A DNA stretch of 64,000 bases from Saprospirales bacterium (GTDB lineage Bacteria; Bacteroidota; Bacteroidia; Chitinophagales; JADIYW01), in NCBI GenBank assembly GCA_016711605.1, contig JADJSS010000004.1, positions 124,001 to 188,000 of the forward strand. The letters are read 5' to 3'. The position numbers and the translations under genes are program-made. Under the pieces are notes generated by a model. The model was not told the origin of the DNA, ran no database searches, and saw only the letters and a list, made by a program, of their open reading frames with translations. This document shows positions 36,461-45,942 of the stretch, one piece after another (position 1 is the stretch's first letter; every line of letters starts with the position of its first letter).

Positions 36461-37969
36461 TTATTTTTTCTTTGTAACTACAGGTTTTGTAGTAGAAGCT
36501 AAGTGATGCGTATGGTCATGTGATTTATCTAAATCATACATAATAGGTGATGCAATAAATACAGATGAATAACATCCAACTACCACACCGATTAACATAG
36601 CAAATGAGAATCCTTTTAATACTGGACCGCCAAATAAGAACAAGATAAGTACCACAATAAACACCGTAAATGCAGTGTTGAATGTTCTAGAAAGCGTTGA
36701 GTTAATCGCTGCATTCATCGTGTCTTTCATATCAGCATTTGGACGCATACCTAAGTATTCACGCAATCTATCAAAGATAATTACGGTATCGTTGATTGAA
36801 TAACCAATGATTGTTAAAATTGCAGCTATAAAAGTTTGGTCAACTTCCATTGCAAATGGTAAAATACCATGTAACATAGAGAATAATGCAATTACGACGA
36901 AAGCATCGTGCGCAGTTGCAGCTATGGCACCAACAGAATATCCGTATTTTCTAAAACGAATTAAAATGTAAATAAAGATTCCAACTAATGATAAAACAGT
37001 TGCCCAGGTAGAACTACGTTTAAAGTCACCTGTAATTGTTGGATCCACTTTGGTAGAACTCATAACATTCACACGTTTGAAGTTTTCAAATGATGTATTT
37101 GGAATGTATTTTGCCAATCCTTTATAAACAGCATTGTCTACCAAACCGTCTATTTCTTTACCTGTTTTGTTAATTAAATAAGAAGTTGTAATTTTTACTT
37201 GATTTTCAGAACCAAATTGTTTTACAATAGTACCATTTCCTAATACTTTAGTTAATTCATCACGAACTTCGCTTGTATTTACTTTGTTTTCAAAACGTAC
37301 TTTGTATTCACGACCACCTTTGAAATCAATACCTAATTCAAAACCTCTTGTGAAGAAAGAAGCAAAACCTGCTATTATAATTACAGATGAAATTGCATAG
37401 GTAATTTTTCTTTTTCCAATAAAATCGAAATTAATACCTTGTAAAAAGTTTTTAGTAAAAGGAGTGAAGTAAGCTAATTCTTTACCTTTTTCCATTCTTC
37501 CATCTACAATCATTTTAGTAATTAAAACAGCTGTAAATAAAGTGGTAGCAATACCAATCATTAGCGTAACAGCAAATCCTTTTACTGGACCAATACCAAC
37601 TGCAAATAATATGGCAGCCGTTAAGAATGTAGTGATATTACCATCTAAGATAGCAGATAAAGAGTGTTTGAAACCTTCTTCAACGGCAACACGCAATCCT
37701 TTGCCATCGCGCAATTCTTCTTTAATACGTTCATAAATAATTACGTTGGCATCTACAGCCATACCGAGCGTTAACACGATACCAGCAATACCAGGTAAGG
37801 TAAGTGTAGAACCAAATCCAGCCATTAAACCAATTAATAATAGTAAGTTTAATAATAATACTATAATTGCCAACACACCAGATGTTGAGTAAAAAGCAAT
37901 CATAAACACTACAATTAATAAAAATGCAGCCACCATAGATAGTAAACCTGTTGTTAATAGCATTTTCAC
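36461..37969 (-). CDS. secDF: SecDF C-terminal part (downstream of frameshift)
   Basis: The C-terminal two-thirds of the fused protein translocase subunit SecDF: last helices of SecD followed by the whole of SecF. Visible are the conserved helix GMAVDANVIIYERIKEELRDG (SecD TM4 motif), then GIDFKGGREYKVRF (SecF periplasmic start) and later GYSINDTVIIFDRLRE, the matching SecF motif. Twelve or so membrane segments belong to the fusion overall. The frame joins that of the upstream fragment near 37950, where removing one base makes ...ENAINTGLLSMVAAF continuous. SecDF uses the proton gradient to pull preproteins out of the Sec channel, so an intact gene is expected; a consensus error is likely. 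Secretion of the T9SS cargo here depends on Sec for the first step. Confidence 0.9.
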   Translation of the reverse strand: MKMLLTTGLLSMVAAFLLIVVFMIAFYSTSGVLAIIVLLLNLLLLIGLMAGFGSTLTLPGIAGIVLTLGMAVDANVIIYERIKEELRDGKGLRVAVEEGFKHSLSAILDGNITTFLTAAILFAVGIGPVKGFAVTLMIGIATTLFTAVLITKMIVDGRMEKGKELAYFTPFTKNFLQGINFDFIGKRKITYAISSVIIIAGFASFFTRGFELGIDFKGGREYKVRFENKVNTSEVRDELTKVLGNGTIVKQFGSENQVKITTSYLINKTGKEIDGLVDNAVYKGLAKYIPNTSFENFKRVNVMSSTKVDPTITGDFKRSSTWATVLSLVGIFIYILIRFRKYGYSVGAIAATAHDAFVVIALFSMLHGILPFAMEVDQTFIAAILTIIGYSINDTVIIFDRLREYLGMRPNADMKDTMNAAINSTLSRTFNTAFTVFIVVLILFLFGGPVLKGFSFAMLIGVVVGCYSSVFIASPIMYDLDKSHDHTHHLASTTKPVVTKKK

Positions 37970-39578
37970 CTAAGGAAGCACCTACTAATTCTTCTTCAAT
38001 AATACGAGCAGAAGCAGGAAGTTTACCAGTTTTTAATACGTTTGCTAAGTCAGTTGCTTCTTGAGCATCAAAACCACCTGTGATAGATGAACTACCACCA
38101 TCAATTTCATTTTCTACATTTGGAGCAGAATATACTTGGTTGTCTAATACAATGGCAATGCATTGTCCTACGTTTTTACGTGTTAATTCACGCCAAGTAC
38201 GTGCGCCAACTGAATTCATTTTCATTCCAACTGTGCTTCTTCCTTGTGGATCGGTATCTGGACCAGCTTGTACCACAGCACTACCATCTAAAGGTGCTTT
38301 GCCGTTATTGGTATTTCGTTTGATTGCATAGATTTCATAGAATTTAGTTTTTTTATCAGAACCCATAAATGGTTTTGCACCGAATAAAAAATCAACTTCT
38401 TTTGGAAATACACCTCTAACTTCAGGTATATTCATGTATTCTGTGAATTTTGAAGTATCTAACACATTAACATAACCAATAACTGGTGATTTCTGGAAAT
38501 AACCTGAATTGTCAATATTAGCATTGAATACAGCCATTAATGGGTTTTCATTTTTGAAATCTTCTAATTTTTTAGAATTAGAAGTATCTTTTTTTCCTTT
38601 GTTGTCTGTTTTTCCACCTAATGGATTATTGGTTGAAGCAGAATCTGTATTTCCACTCGATAATATACTATTTAAAGGATTTTCAACTTTTGCGCTGCTG
38701 TCTTTTCCTAAATCTTTTTGATTGTCTAAATAATTTTTTAGAGCTGTGTTAGCATCATTGATACTTTTACCTAAATCACCACCACGGTAACATTCCCAAA
38801 ATTCTAAGTTAGCTGTAGCTTGTAATAATTTTCGCACACGAGCAGGATTGTCTACACCAGCAATTTCTACTGTGATTCTACCTTTATTTGGCTCTAAAGT
38901 TACTGTAGGTTGTTTAGTACCAAATTGGTCAATACGAGATTGAATAATGCTATACGTTCTGTTGATGGCATCACCAGATTGTGTACGAATGTATTTTTCA
39001 ACAGCAGCATCTGAACTCTCAAATGTTACAGCATCTTTATTGTTACGTGTTGCAAATAGTTGAGATAACTTAGCATCTTTATTTATTTCTTTGTATGATT
39101 TAATAAACAACGTGATATAATCTTCATTGTTAGTAATCATTTTTTGCTCAGCAACTTCTAATGCTTTTCTGAAATTTCCATCTTTGTTGTTATCAGCTAA
39201 TGAAACCAATAATTCTTTTAAAGAAACCTGCAAAACAACAGACATACCACCTTGTAAATCCAATCCAAGGTTTAATTGTTGTTCTTTGCAAGATTTGTAA
39301 GTACTTCCTAAAAATACTTTTTCGTTTGCAATAGAATCTAAATAACGATTTTTTAGTACAATTCTTTGTTGATGAATAGAGTCTTCATATAAAAATTGTG
39401 AAAGTTGGTTATCTGGATACAAAGTAGCCGGATTTTCCATTTTAATACTTTTCTCAGCCATCTCTACTGCTTTTTTCTCAATAGAATTGACTTTAAAAGT
39501 GAACGATAAGCAATAAATGCAAACTAAAACAATTAGTGCTGTTAATGCAATCAGCGCGTTTCTTGTACCTTTACCCAT
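37731..39578 (-). CDS. secDF: SecDF N-terminal part (upstream of frameshift)
   Basis: The N-terminal part of SecDF: first membrane segment (ALIALTALIVLVCIYCLSF), the LGLDLQGGMSVVLQV motif of the SecD P1 domain, GRITVEIAGVDNPARVRKLLQ, and the long P1 head with a Gly/Lys/Asn-rich insertion (residues about 270-340). The frame is correct up to ELVGASLGENAIN; the remaining 75 residues to the stop at 37731 are out of frame and meaningless. An extra base in the TTGTT region near 37948-37958 explains the break. The ATG at 39578 follows a TATCTTTG box (39602-39609) by 23 nt. Together the two fragments make about 1,030 aa, as usual for Bacteroidota SecDF. Confidence 0.9.
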   Translation of the reverse strand: MGKGTRNALIALTALIVLVCIYCLSFTFKVNSIEKKAVEMAEKSIKMENPATLYPDNQLSQFLYEDSIHQQRIVLKNRYLDSIANEKVFLGSTYKSCKEQQLNLGLDLQGGMSVVLQVSLKELLVSLADNNKDGNFRKALEVAEQKMITNNEDYITLFIKSYKEINKDAKLSQLFATRNNKDAVTFESSDAAVEKYIRTQSGDAINRTYSIIQSRIDQFGTKQPTVTLEPNKGRITVEIAGVDNPARVRKLLQATANLEFWECYRGGDLGKSINDANTALKNYLDNQKDLGKDSSAKVENPLNSILSSGNTDSASTNNPLGGKTDNKGKKDTSNSKKLEDFKNENPLMAVFNANIDNSGYFQKSPVIGYVNVLDTSKFTEYMNIPEVRGVFPKEVDFLFGAKPFMGSDKKTKFYEIYAIKRNTNNGKAPLDGSAVVQAGPDTDPQGRSTVGMKMNSVGARTWRELTRKNVGQCIAIVLDNQVYSAPNVENEIDGGSSSITGGFDAQEATDLANVLKTGKLPASARIIEEELVGASLGENAINNRFTIYGGCIFINCSVYDCFLLNIWCVGNYSIIIKLTIINWFNGWIWFYTYLTWYCWYRVNARYGCRCQRNYL

Positions 39579-39601
39579 AATAAAAAACTTAAATTAGGGC
39601 G

Positions 39602-39609
39602 CAAAGATA
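39602..39609 (-). promoter_or_regulatory. secDF: -7 box (TATCTTTG) for secDF
   Basis: Minus-strand TATCTTTG, an exact TAnnTTTG match, 23 nt before the ATG at 39578. Confidence 0.55.
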
Positions 39610-39862
39610 CGATTTTTAGCCAAAAAACAGAAACGATTATCCACAGATTGTGTTATAAATCAATTAATAAATGAACTAATTTCGATGCTTTGTCCAAAAC
39701 CAACATAAATTATACTAAAAATAAGCACTTAAGACACTTAAGTAACTGAAGATATCTTAGAAGATTACAAAAATTAACCAATAAGAAAGCTAAGTTTTCT
39801 TCCGATTTTTAAGGATTTAATAATTAGACTTTTCTAGTAAGTTTAAAAGAATACAAACAAAA
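39610..39862. other. Non-coding gap upstream of secDF
   Basis: About 250 bp with no gene. It contains one perfect DnaA-box 9-mer, TTATCCACA, at 39637-39645 and a short direct repeat ACTTAAG at about 39725-39741. No further boxes or AT-rich 13-mers form an origin. Confidence 0.5.
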
Positions 39863-39898
39863 AAAAGCAGCACAATTTGGTAAAATGGTGCTGCTTTT
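39863..39898 (-). terminator. Terminator of the choice-of-anchor-B gene
   Basis: AAAAGCAGCAC pairs with GTGCTGCTTTT around a 14-nt loop; on the minus strand a run of eight T follows. It lies 27 bp past the stop at 39925. Confidence 0.85.
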
Positions 39899-39924
39899 CT
39901 GCTTTTTATGTTGATTCCAACTGA

Positions 39925-41202
39925 TTAATATATGGCAATTTTGCCAATATTACGTTCATTGGTGTTGGTAACTGCTTCAATTAAGTAAATATCTTTCGGT
40001 AAGTTGGGTAGAAATAACCTGTTTTCAGGTTTCTCAATCTTTAAAACAACTGTGCCAATACTATTGTAAATAGTTAATGTTACAATTTTCACATTGGTTT
40101 TATTGATAATAGTTAATTCGCCATTGTTTACCAGATATTTTATTTCGATTGAATTATAGCTGTTTTTAATACCAGTGATGGTAGTTGTGTCTAACACTTT
40201 TAATTGTATAGTGATTACAGAATCGCAGCCATTTATGGTTTGCAAATTAGAAACATAATTTCCTGGTGCGACAACCGTATTTCCATTTGGTAAGGTGTAC
40301 GTATTCGGTACATATATTGAATCTTGCTTCGTAATATTATACACTGGATTTACAGCAACATAGGTAGTAATTACAGAATCGCAGCCAAGAACATTACGGA
40401 ATGTATTTACGTAAGTTCCGCCAGTGGTTACGGTTGTACCATTTGGTAAAGTATAATTTTGTCCAAAGCAAATTGATACAGGAATTGTTGTTGAAGATGT
40501 TGAAAGCGTTGATAGTCCAATTGAAATAATAGAATCACAGCCAACACTGTTGGTTAGTGTGTCTTTATAATTTCCACCGATAGAAACAGTTTTTCCGCTA
40601 GGCAATGTATAAGTTGTACCTTGACAAAAAGTAGTTTGAATAGATGAAGAAGATTGCATAATTAAGTTTGTGGTGATAATGGAATCTTGGCCATTTGGTT
40701 TTACTATGGTAGAAACATACGTACCAGCATTGGTTACCACTCTACCATCAGGCAACGTGTACGTATTTAAATTGCAATTACGTACTGTCTTAGTAGAATA
40801 CACTGGAATTTGGCGCAATTGAATATTTACCGTATCGATTTTTCCGTTTGTAAGTGTGTAATTAAAAAATTTGGTGATATAACCCGTTTTTTCTGCTTTA
40901 AAACGGAACGTACCTTGTCGTGGTGTACCCATTTTATAAAAACCAGAAACGTTTGATGTTGATGTGATAGCTGTATCTGCAAAACTAATGGTTGCATTGA
41001 TAATTGGTTGTGTCGTATTGGTATCAGTAACGGTACCAACTATGCGTGCTGCACGAACGTAAGTAGGTCTTATTACATGCAATCCTTTAATCATATCGCT
41101 TAAGGTAATTAAACCAGATTTATAAAAGCCATACGCGCCCCAAACTCCGTTTTCTGTGCGCGTGCTGGTTGGCTGTGTATCGTAATAGCCAATGGTAATC
41201 AC
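39925..41202 (-). CDS. Choice-of-anchor-B protein, C-terminal part with T9SS tail (frameshifted gene)
   Basis: C-terminal half of a secreted protein. The same frame is open upstream of the internal ATG at 41202 to about 41395, where it joins the N-terminal fragment, so the listed start is not a real one. It holds the end of a LVIVD-type propeller (DGLAIFDASVPDNVITIGYYDT), a carboxypeptidase-regulatory-like domain (ARIVGTVTDTNTTQPIINAT), and four short repeats of the form YTLPxG..V...G.Y..T....GCDSxI at about 25-40-residue spacing. The last 70 residues form a T9SS type A sorting domain. The stop precedes the terminator at 39863-39898. Confidence 0.82.
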   Translation of the reverse strand: MITIGYYDTQPTSTRTENGVWGAYGFYKSGLITLSDMIKGLHVIRPTYVRAARIVGTVTDTNTTQPIINATISFADTAITSTSNVSGFYKMGTPRQGTFRFKAEKTGYITKFFNYTLTNGKIDTVNIQLRQIPVYSTKTVRNCNLNTYTLPDGRVVTNAGTYVSTIVKPNGQDSIITTNLIMQSSSSIQTTFCQGTTYTLPSGKTVSIGGNYKDTLTNSVGCDSIISIGLSTLSTSSTTIPVSICFGQNYTLPNGTTVTTGGTYVNTFRNVLGCDSVITTYVAVNPVYNITKQDSIYVPNTYTLPNGNTVVAPGNYVSNLQTINGCDSVITIQLKVLDTTTITGIKNSYNSIEIKYLVNNGELTIINKTNVKIVTLTIYNSIGTVVLKIEKPENRLFLPNLPKDIYLIEAVTNTNERNIGKIAIY

Positions 41203-41270
41203 ATTGTCTGGAACGGAAGCATCAAAAATAGCTAAGCCATCAGAATAATAAGAAGCGATGATATAATCAT

Positions 41271-42155
41271 TTAAGACGTGAATATTATGTAATATTTCCT
41301 GATTGTTTGGTAATACTCTGAACTCTGATAATTTTCTGATATTATTCGTATCTGAAACATCATACGCTTCTGCAGGAAACCCAAATTCTTCATGAATACA
41401 AAGAGCGTTTTATTGTCGTTGGATAACCACATATTATGTATAGTGTTGTATTCCGTAGCAATATCCTGAATAACTCTTGGACGTGCTTTATCTTTTACGT
41501 CCCAAATGGTGAAGCGATTATTGTAGATATGCGCTTGATACATAATGTTGTTTCTTGAATAGCAATCATGTACATAATTAGTAGAAGTACCACCAAGAGA
41601 AGGTGTAAATCCAACAAAACGTGGATGTTTTGGATCTGGTTTTAAATCATAGATGGCAACGCCATTGTTATTTACACCATTGATAACGGTTCGTCCACCA
41701 TTTAAGTATAAAAAACCACTATCATCTATATATAAAGAGTGTGTTTTTAAAATGGTATCGTTTCCACCACCTGATTTAAAAGTATCTACTTTTCCACCCG
41801 GCAAGGTTGTTAAATCATAAATTAATACACCTTCTGAATTGGCATTAATGTTATTGTCTTGCGTGATATATGCATGGTTTTTCCAGGTTTGACATTCGCG
41901 CCAAAGTCCTTGAGAGCCAGGAATAAACTTAACTTCTACAGGTGTTGTTGGTGTGGTAATATCCACAATAGATAAACCTCTGGTGGTGCCAACTAATGCA
42001 TATTCTTTGTTGTTTACAAGGTCATTCCAACCCCAACTTCCAGACAAATTCATGCCTGTGTAGGTTCTTTTACCAATTAACTGACAGTTGTATTGCGCTT
42101 GTGCTGCAAAAATAAATTGGATGCTTATTAAAATAAGTAAGCTGATTTTTTTCAT
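41271..42155 (-). CDS. Choice-of-anchor-B (LVIVD propeller) protein, N-terminal part (frameshifted gene)
   Basis: Start at ATG 42155 gives MKKISLLILISIQFIFAAQAQ, a signal peptide; the frame opens earlier at 42212 but those residues are not signal-like. The body has LVIVD-type blades (GLSIVDITTPTTP, AYITQDNN, GVAIYDLKPDPKHPRFVG, WDVKDKARPRVIQDI), the choice-of-anchor-B pattern. The frame breaks at about 41395-41402: TLFV is followed by FMKNLGF where HEEFGFPAEAYDVSDT is expected in another frame, which then continues without interruption into the fragment ending at 39925. One missing base explains it. Role unknown; members are cell-surface proteins. Confidence 0.82.
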   Translation of the reverse strand: MKKISLLILISIQFIFAAQAQYNCQLIGKRTYTGMNLSGSWGWNDLVNNKEYALVGTTRGLSIVDITTPTTPVEVKFIPGSQGLWRECQTWKNHAYITQDNNINANSEGVLIYDLTTLPGGKVDTFKSGGGNDTILKTHSLYIDDSGFLYLNGGRTVINGVNNNGVAIYDLKPDPKHPRFVGFTPSLGGTSTNYVHDCYSRNNIMYQAHIYNNRFTIWDVKDKARPRVIQDIATEYNTIHNMWLSNDNKTLFVFMKNLGFLQKRMMFQIRIISENYQSSEYYQTIRKYYIIFTS

Positions 42156-42252
42156 GCGTTTATCTTGAATTTTTTGTACGACTTTAGTTACAAAAATTGC
42201 TTTTTGTAGCATAAAGATACATAAAGTTCTGATTTTGAGAAAATAACTCCAT

Positions 42253-44616
42253 TTATTCAGACATGAAAAACTTTTTTGTGTAAGTTTTCTTACCTAAAAT
42301 TACTTTTATGTTGTACGTTCCAGATTTTAGTTTTGCAAAATAAGGTGCTAAATCGTTTTTGCCTTTTGTAAAGGAAATACTTTTACAAAGAATAAGTTTA
42401 TTGCTTTTGTTATAAATATAGAACTTTCCTTTGCCAGCTTTTTGTGTGTTGAACCAAATGATTGGCAATTCAATATCTGAATTTGTAATAATAGTAATAC
42501 CGTCTTTTATCGCTATAGTTGGCTGAATAAGGGTATCTGTTTTAGGTGTTGTAATTGGAGTTGTAGGAATAATTACTTTTGGCGTATCAACTTTTACAGG
42601 AACAATTACAACTGGTTTTACGGTATCTTTTGGTGTTGTAATTACAGTTGATGGAACGCAATTATTGATATAAGTTGGATCTGATTTTTCAACAGCAGTT
42701 GAGTTTCCAAGTGTTGCATCTAGCATTAGTTTTCCATCATCTTTTTGTGTTTGCGTATTGGTGTTTAATTTCCAAAGTGCCACTATACCTTCTGTGTTGC
42801 CAGGAATATTGTAAGTGCTGTAATTGAAATTATAGTTTGAATTCCAGAATCGAATTTCATGTATTTGTCCAACAGCATTGGTAAAGGTATAACTTGCATT
42901 TTTGTTGTCAGTGTAATCAGCGCCACCAAAATACGTGCTGTTGTTCAGTGTATTTCTTGTGCTGTAAATAGCATCCGCAAATAATGAAGTTGCTGCATCA
43001 CCATCAATTTCTACTAATAAATTTGGTGCAGCTACTTTAATATGTACATGATGCCAGTTATTATCAATAACATAATTTGCTTTATTTTTGGTAATGAGTT
43101 GTTGTATGTTTTCAATGTAATTTATACCATTATTATAACTTAGATAAATTTTATCGTTACCTAAAAGTCCGATTAAAAGTGCAGTGTTTTTTATGTTCTT
43201 TTCATTATTTATACTGAATAAAACACGCACGTTGTTGTTGTCATTTATGCTACTTTGTTTGTACCAAAATTCTACATCGAACTTACTTTGCAATGAAGCA
43301 CTTCTTTCTACTTTAATAAAATCGTTTCCATCAAAAGTATAAGCCAAACAATGATTGTTGTTAACTAGCGGGTTGACATTTAAAACAGGCGCTGGAATTT
43401 CTGTTGTCATTTCTGGTGAATTATTAACTACAACTGCTGACGAATTAGAAGCACCTGGTACTTTTATTTTTTTATAATTGGCACTTGGTATTTTAGGATT
43501 GAGTGATTTTGCTGCAGGTGGATTTTTACCAACTTGTGAAACTCTACAAGTAGCATTTGGCAAGGTACAATTAGCAGTTATACATTCTATGGTTTTATAC
43601 ATTTGTATCGGTTGCTTTTGAATAACCGTCGTTCTTAAAAAATCTAGCATATCTGGATACCAATTCATTGGATAGCCACTCGGAAATGTATTTTTATTAT
43701 ACTGACATTCCGGTGTCATGGTATGTCCAACATCTTTACCAGTAATAAATAAGAAGCTACCGTTTTCGCTTTTTAATTTTTCTGCAATTTTTTCGCTACC
43801 ATACACGTAGACATCAATCGGATTATAAAATAAATTTCCTTCCATATATGGTACCGCTGGATCGGCACTTCCATGAAACATAAATACCGGTTTTAATTCA
43901 TTTGGTTTAATGAAATTAACATCATATAAACTTCCATATAAACCAATCACACCTTTGATGTTTTTCTGTTGTAAGTTATCATCAAACTCATTAAAATAAG
44001 CATTTCCAGCATTTTTCCCAAACTTTGAAATAGCTTCTTCTTTGCTCATAAATGCAGCTTGCATCGCTGTTCCACCACCTAAACTTCCACCACCAACAAT
44101 TACAGTGTTTGGATCGATGTTATATTGTTTTGCTTTTTTTGTAATTAGGTAATTGATGGCAATATGCAAATCCATAGCAGCAGTCATCACTAAAAATGGA
44201 TTGATGTTTTTAGCGTCTAACAATAATTGTAATTGATTGATAACGCTACCACGAATATTGATAGAAGCTACCACGTAACCACGACGAGCTAAATCTTTCG
44301 CTAAAAAATTATAAACTGTTTTATTAGAGCCACCACCTGGTGCAAAAATAATCAGTGGTTTTGCAGCAAATTTTATGTTTGCATCTTCGCAATAATAGAC
44401 ATCCAAATCTGTTTTTTGTTTGGCTGAATTTACATTTGGTGGATAGCTTGTTTTGGTAGCATCATCGTTATAGATTTCAGTAACCATTTTTACTTGTGCT
44501 GCTGAATAAATATAATCGATATATGCATTCGGTTGTGTTTCTGGAATTAGGTTTTGTGCTTTATTATTTATGCTTGAAAACATAAGAATAGCTAGTAAAA
44601 AGTATATTTTTTGCAT
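42253..44616 (-). CDS. T9SS secreted alpha/beta hydrolase fused to a LamG domain
   Basis: A 787-residue secreted protein. After a signal peptide (ending NNKAQ) comes an alpha/beta hydrolase domain: oxyanion region PLIIFAPGGGSNKTVYN, nucleophile elbow VIVGGGSLGGG (Ser in G-x-S-x-G), acid VFMFHGSADPAVPY and a His in GKDVGHTM. This is dienelactone-hydrolase/esterase-like. A LamG-like concanavalin domain follows (CLAYTFDGNDFIKVERSASLQSKFDVEFWY to EIRFWNS), then a Thr/Pro/Val-rich linker with TTPKTD repeats and a T9SS type A tail. It starts 9 bp after the ligand-binding lipoprotein gene, suggesting an operon. A surface esterase with a carbohydrate-binding domain is the natural reading; substrate unknown. 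Confidence 0.87.
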   Translation of the reverse strand: MQKIYFLLAILMFSSINNKAQNLIPETQPNAYIDYIYSAAQVKMVTEIYNDDATKTSYPPNVNSAKQKTDLDVYYCEDANIKFAAKPLIIFAPGGGSNKTVYNFLAKDLARRGYVVASINIRGSVINQLQLLLDAKNINPFLVMTAAMDLHIAINYLITKKAKQYNIDPNTVIVGGGSLGGGTAMQAAFMSKEEAISKFGKNAGNAYFNEFDDNLQQKNIKGVIGLYGSLYDVNFIKPNELKPVFMFHGSADPAVPYMEGNLFYNPIDVYVYGSEKIAEKLKSENGSFLFITGKDVGHTMTPECQYNKNTFPSGYPMNWYPDMLDFLRTTVIQKQPIQMYKTIECITANCTLPNATCRVSQVGKNPPAAKSLNPKIPSANYKKIKVPGASNSSAVVVNNSPEMTTEIPAPVLNVNPLVNNNHCLAYTFDGNDFIKVERSASLQSKFDVEFWYKQSSINDNNNVRVLFSINNEKNIKNTALLIGLLGNDKIYLSYNNGINYIENIQQLITKNKANYVIDNNWHHVHIKVAAPNLLVEIDGDAATSLFADAIYSTRNTLNNSTYFGGADYTDNKNASYTFTNAVGQIHEIRFWNSNYNFNYSTYNIPGNTEGIVALWKLNTNTQTQKDDGKLMLDATLGNSTAVEKSDPTYINNCVPSTVITTPKDTVKPVVIVPVKVDTPKVIIPTTPITTPKTDTLIQPTIAIKDGITIITNSDIELPIIWFNTQKAGKGKFYIYNKSNKLILCKSISFTKGKNDLAPYFAKLKSGTYNIKVILGKKTYTKKFFMSE

Positions 44617-44625
44617 GTTTATTTT

Positions 44626-45942
44626 TTAAGGATTTGTTAGAACGAAACTACCAGAGCTTAGTTTATATTGATACATAAATGTATTATCATAAAAATCAAT
44701 TTCACCGTTTTTATTGATGATAGGTTTAAATTGGAATTTTGTTTGCGTATTGTTTGAATTTGAAGACACACTGTATAAATTATCTTGTAGGTGTTGTTTG
44801 TTTTCTATTAAACTAAATAAATGCATCATGATATCATATGCTTGAAAACAAAGATCGGTTGGTTTTTTTTGATAAAGTGCTTCAAATTTTACTGCAAATT
44901 TTGCATTGTTTGCATTAGAAGTATTGTACGGATAGACACAAAACACATCATCAGTTAATTTTAAATCAGCTAATCCTTTTGAATTTTTCAGACAAGATGA
45001 TGTATAAATTGAAAAATGATTTTTAATTGGTTTTATTTTAGCTAGTATACTTTTTACATACGGTTCCTTTGATGAATAAATAATAGCTACTCTTTCGCTC
45101 AATGTATCAGCAATGACTAATGATTTTGAGATGTCATCAGTAGCTCGTAAGGAAATGTATTTTACATTGGAAAGTTTGTATACATCGTTAACAATATATT
45201 TTAAGTTTGAAATATTTTCTGCTGTTGAATCTAAGCCATCATAAATAATTTCAAGTGTTTTAGAATTATTTTGCTTTTGTAACTGTTCTAAAATAAAACT
45301 GTATTGAGATTTTAGTGATGCATTTGCATTAAAATAATAAGGATTGTCTTTTATAAACATAGAATTTACCACTGGTGAAATCATGTTTATTTGAGTGTAC
45401 TTTGCAAGACTTGACGCAATTTTTAAGTTTTTTCCAGTAATTGGCCCAACGATATAATCAACATTTGGAAATGGTTTTGACTTAAATGAATTTGCAATTT
45501 TTAAGGAATCATTTTTATCATCCATAAAATATACGTTTACATTTAAATCTGGACTATTGTAATTTTGTCGAGCCAATTGGCAACCTAAATAAAAATCCAT
45601 GGCATTTTTTGAATCTGCACTTAATACTTTGGTTGAGTCATCTACATAATTTCCTAAAGGAATTTGATCTAAAAAAAATGGCAACAACACTACAATATTG
45701 TGTATTCTTGTAGGATCTTCATTTGCAATTTTAATTGGATTTGAAGGTGTTTTTGGTGTGGTTTCTACATCAAAAATATCTATTGCAACTGCTTTAGTTT
45801 TAACAGAGTCTTCTTTTTTTGTAATTCCGTTGGTATTTATGGCAACAACTTCTACATTTTTAGCAGAAGTTATCTTTTTTGCTGCGCACGAAGAAAATCC
45901 GCAAAATATTAACAAAAACAGGAAGAAATTATTCCCATTCAA
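44626..45942 (-). CDS. Periplasmic ligand-binding-like lipoprotein (LivJ/LppC-type)
   Basis: About 438-residue lipoprotein with lipobox LIFCGFSSC, followed by a linker and two lobes of a type I periplasmic binding-protein fold: IVVLLPFFLDQ, STKVLSADSKNAMDFYLGCQLA, FPNVDYIVGPITGKNLKIASS and INMISPVV are hallmarks. The frame opens at 45978, but translation from TTG 45942 gives MNGNNFFLFLLIFCGFSSC, a compact signal peptide; the longer start has no hydrophobic leader. That start overlaps guaA by 14 bp. Bacteroidota homologues are annotated as amino-acid ABC substrate-binding or LppC-like proteins that may work in peptidoglycan synthesis; ligand unknown. Confidence 0.8.
   Translation of the reverse strand: MNGNNFFLFLLIFCGFSSCAAKKITSAKNVEVVAINTNGITKKEDSVKTKAVAIDIFDVETTPKTPSNPIKIANEDPTRIHNIVVLLPFFLDQIPLGNYVDDSTKVLSADSKNAMDFYLGCQLARQNYNSPDLNVNVYFMDDKNDSLKIANSFKSKPFPNVDYIVGPITGKNLKIASSLAKYTQINMISPVVNSMFIKDNPYYFNANASLKSQYSFILEQLQKQNNSKTLEIIYDGLDSTAENISNLKYIVNDVYKLSNVKYISLRATDDISKSLVIADTLSERVAIIYSSKEPYVKSILAKIKPIKNHFSIYTSSCLKNSKGLADLKLTDDVFCVYPYNTSNANNAKFAVKFEALYQKKPTDLCFQAYDIMMHLFSLIENKQHLQDNLYSVSSNSNNTQTKFQFKPIINKNGEIDFYDNTFMYQYKLSSGSFVLTNP

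Noticed and set aside
37731..37969. SecDF break considered as programmed frameshifting.
   Set aside because: No slippery heptamer or stem-loop was seen; simple removal of one base restores a normal SecDF sequence.
39637..39645. Perfect DnaA box TTATCCACA upstream of secDF, considered as part of a replication origin.
   Set aside because: Only one box, no cluster, no dnaA or gidA genes nearby and no AT-rich 13-mers. A single 9-mer can occur by chance.
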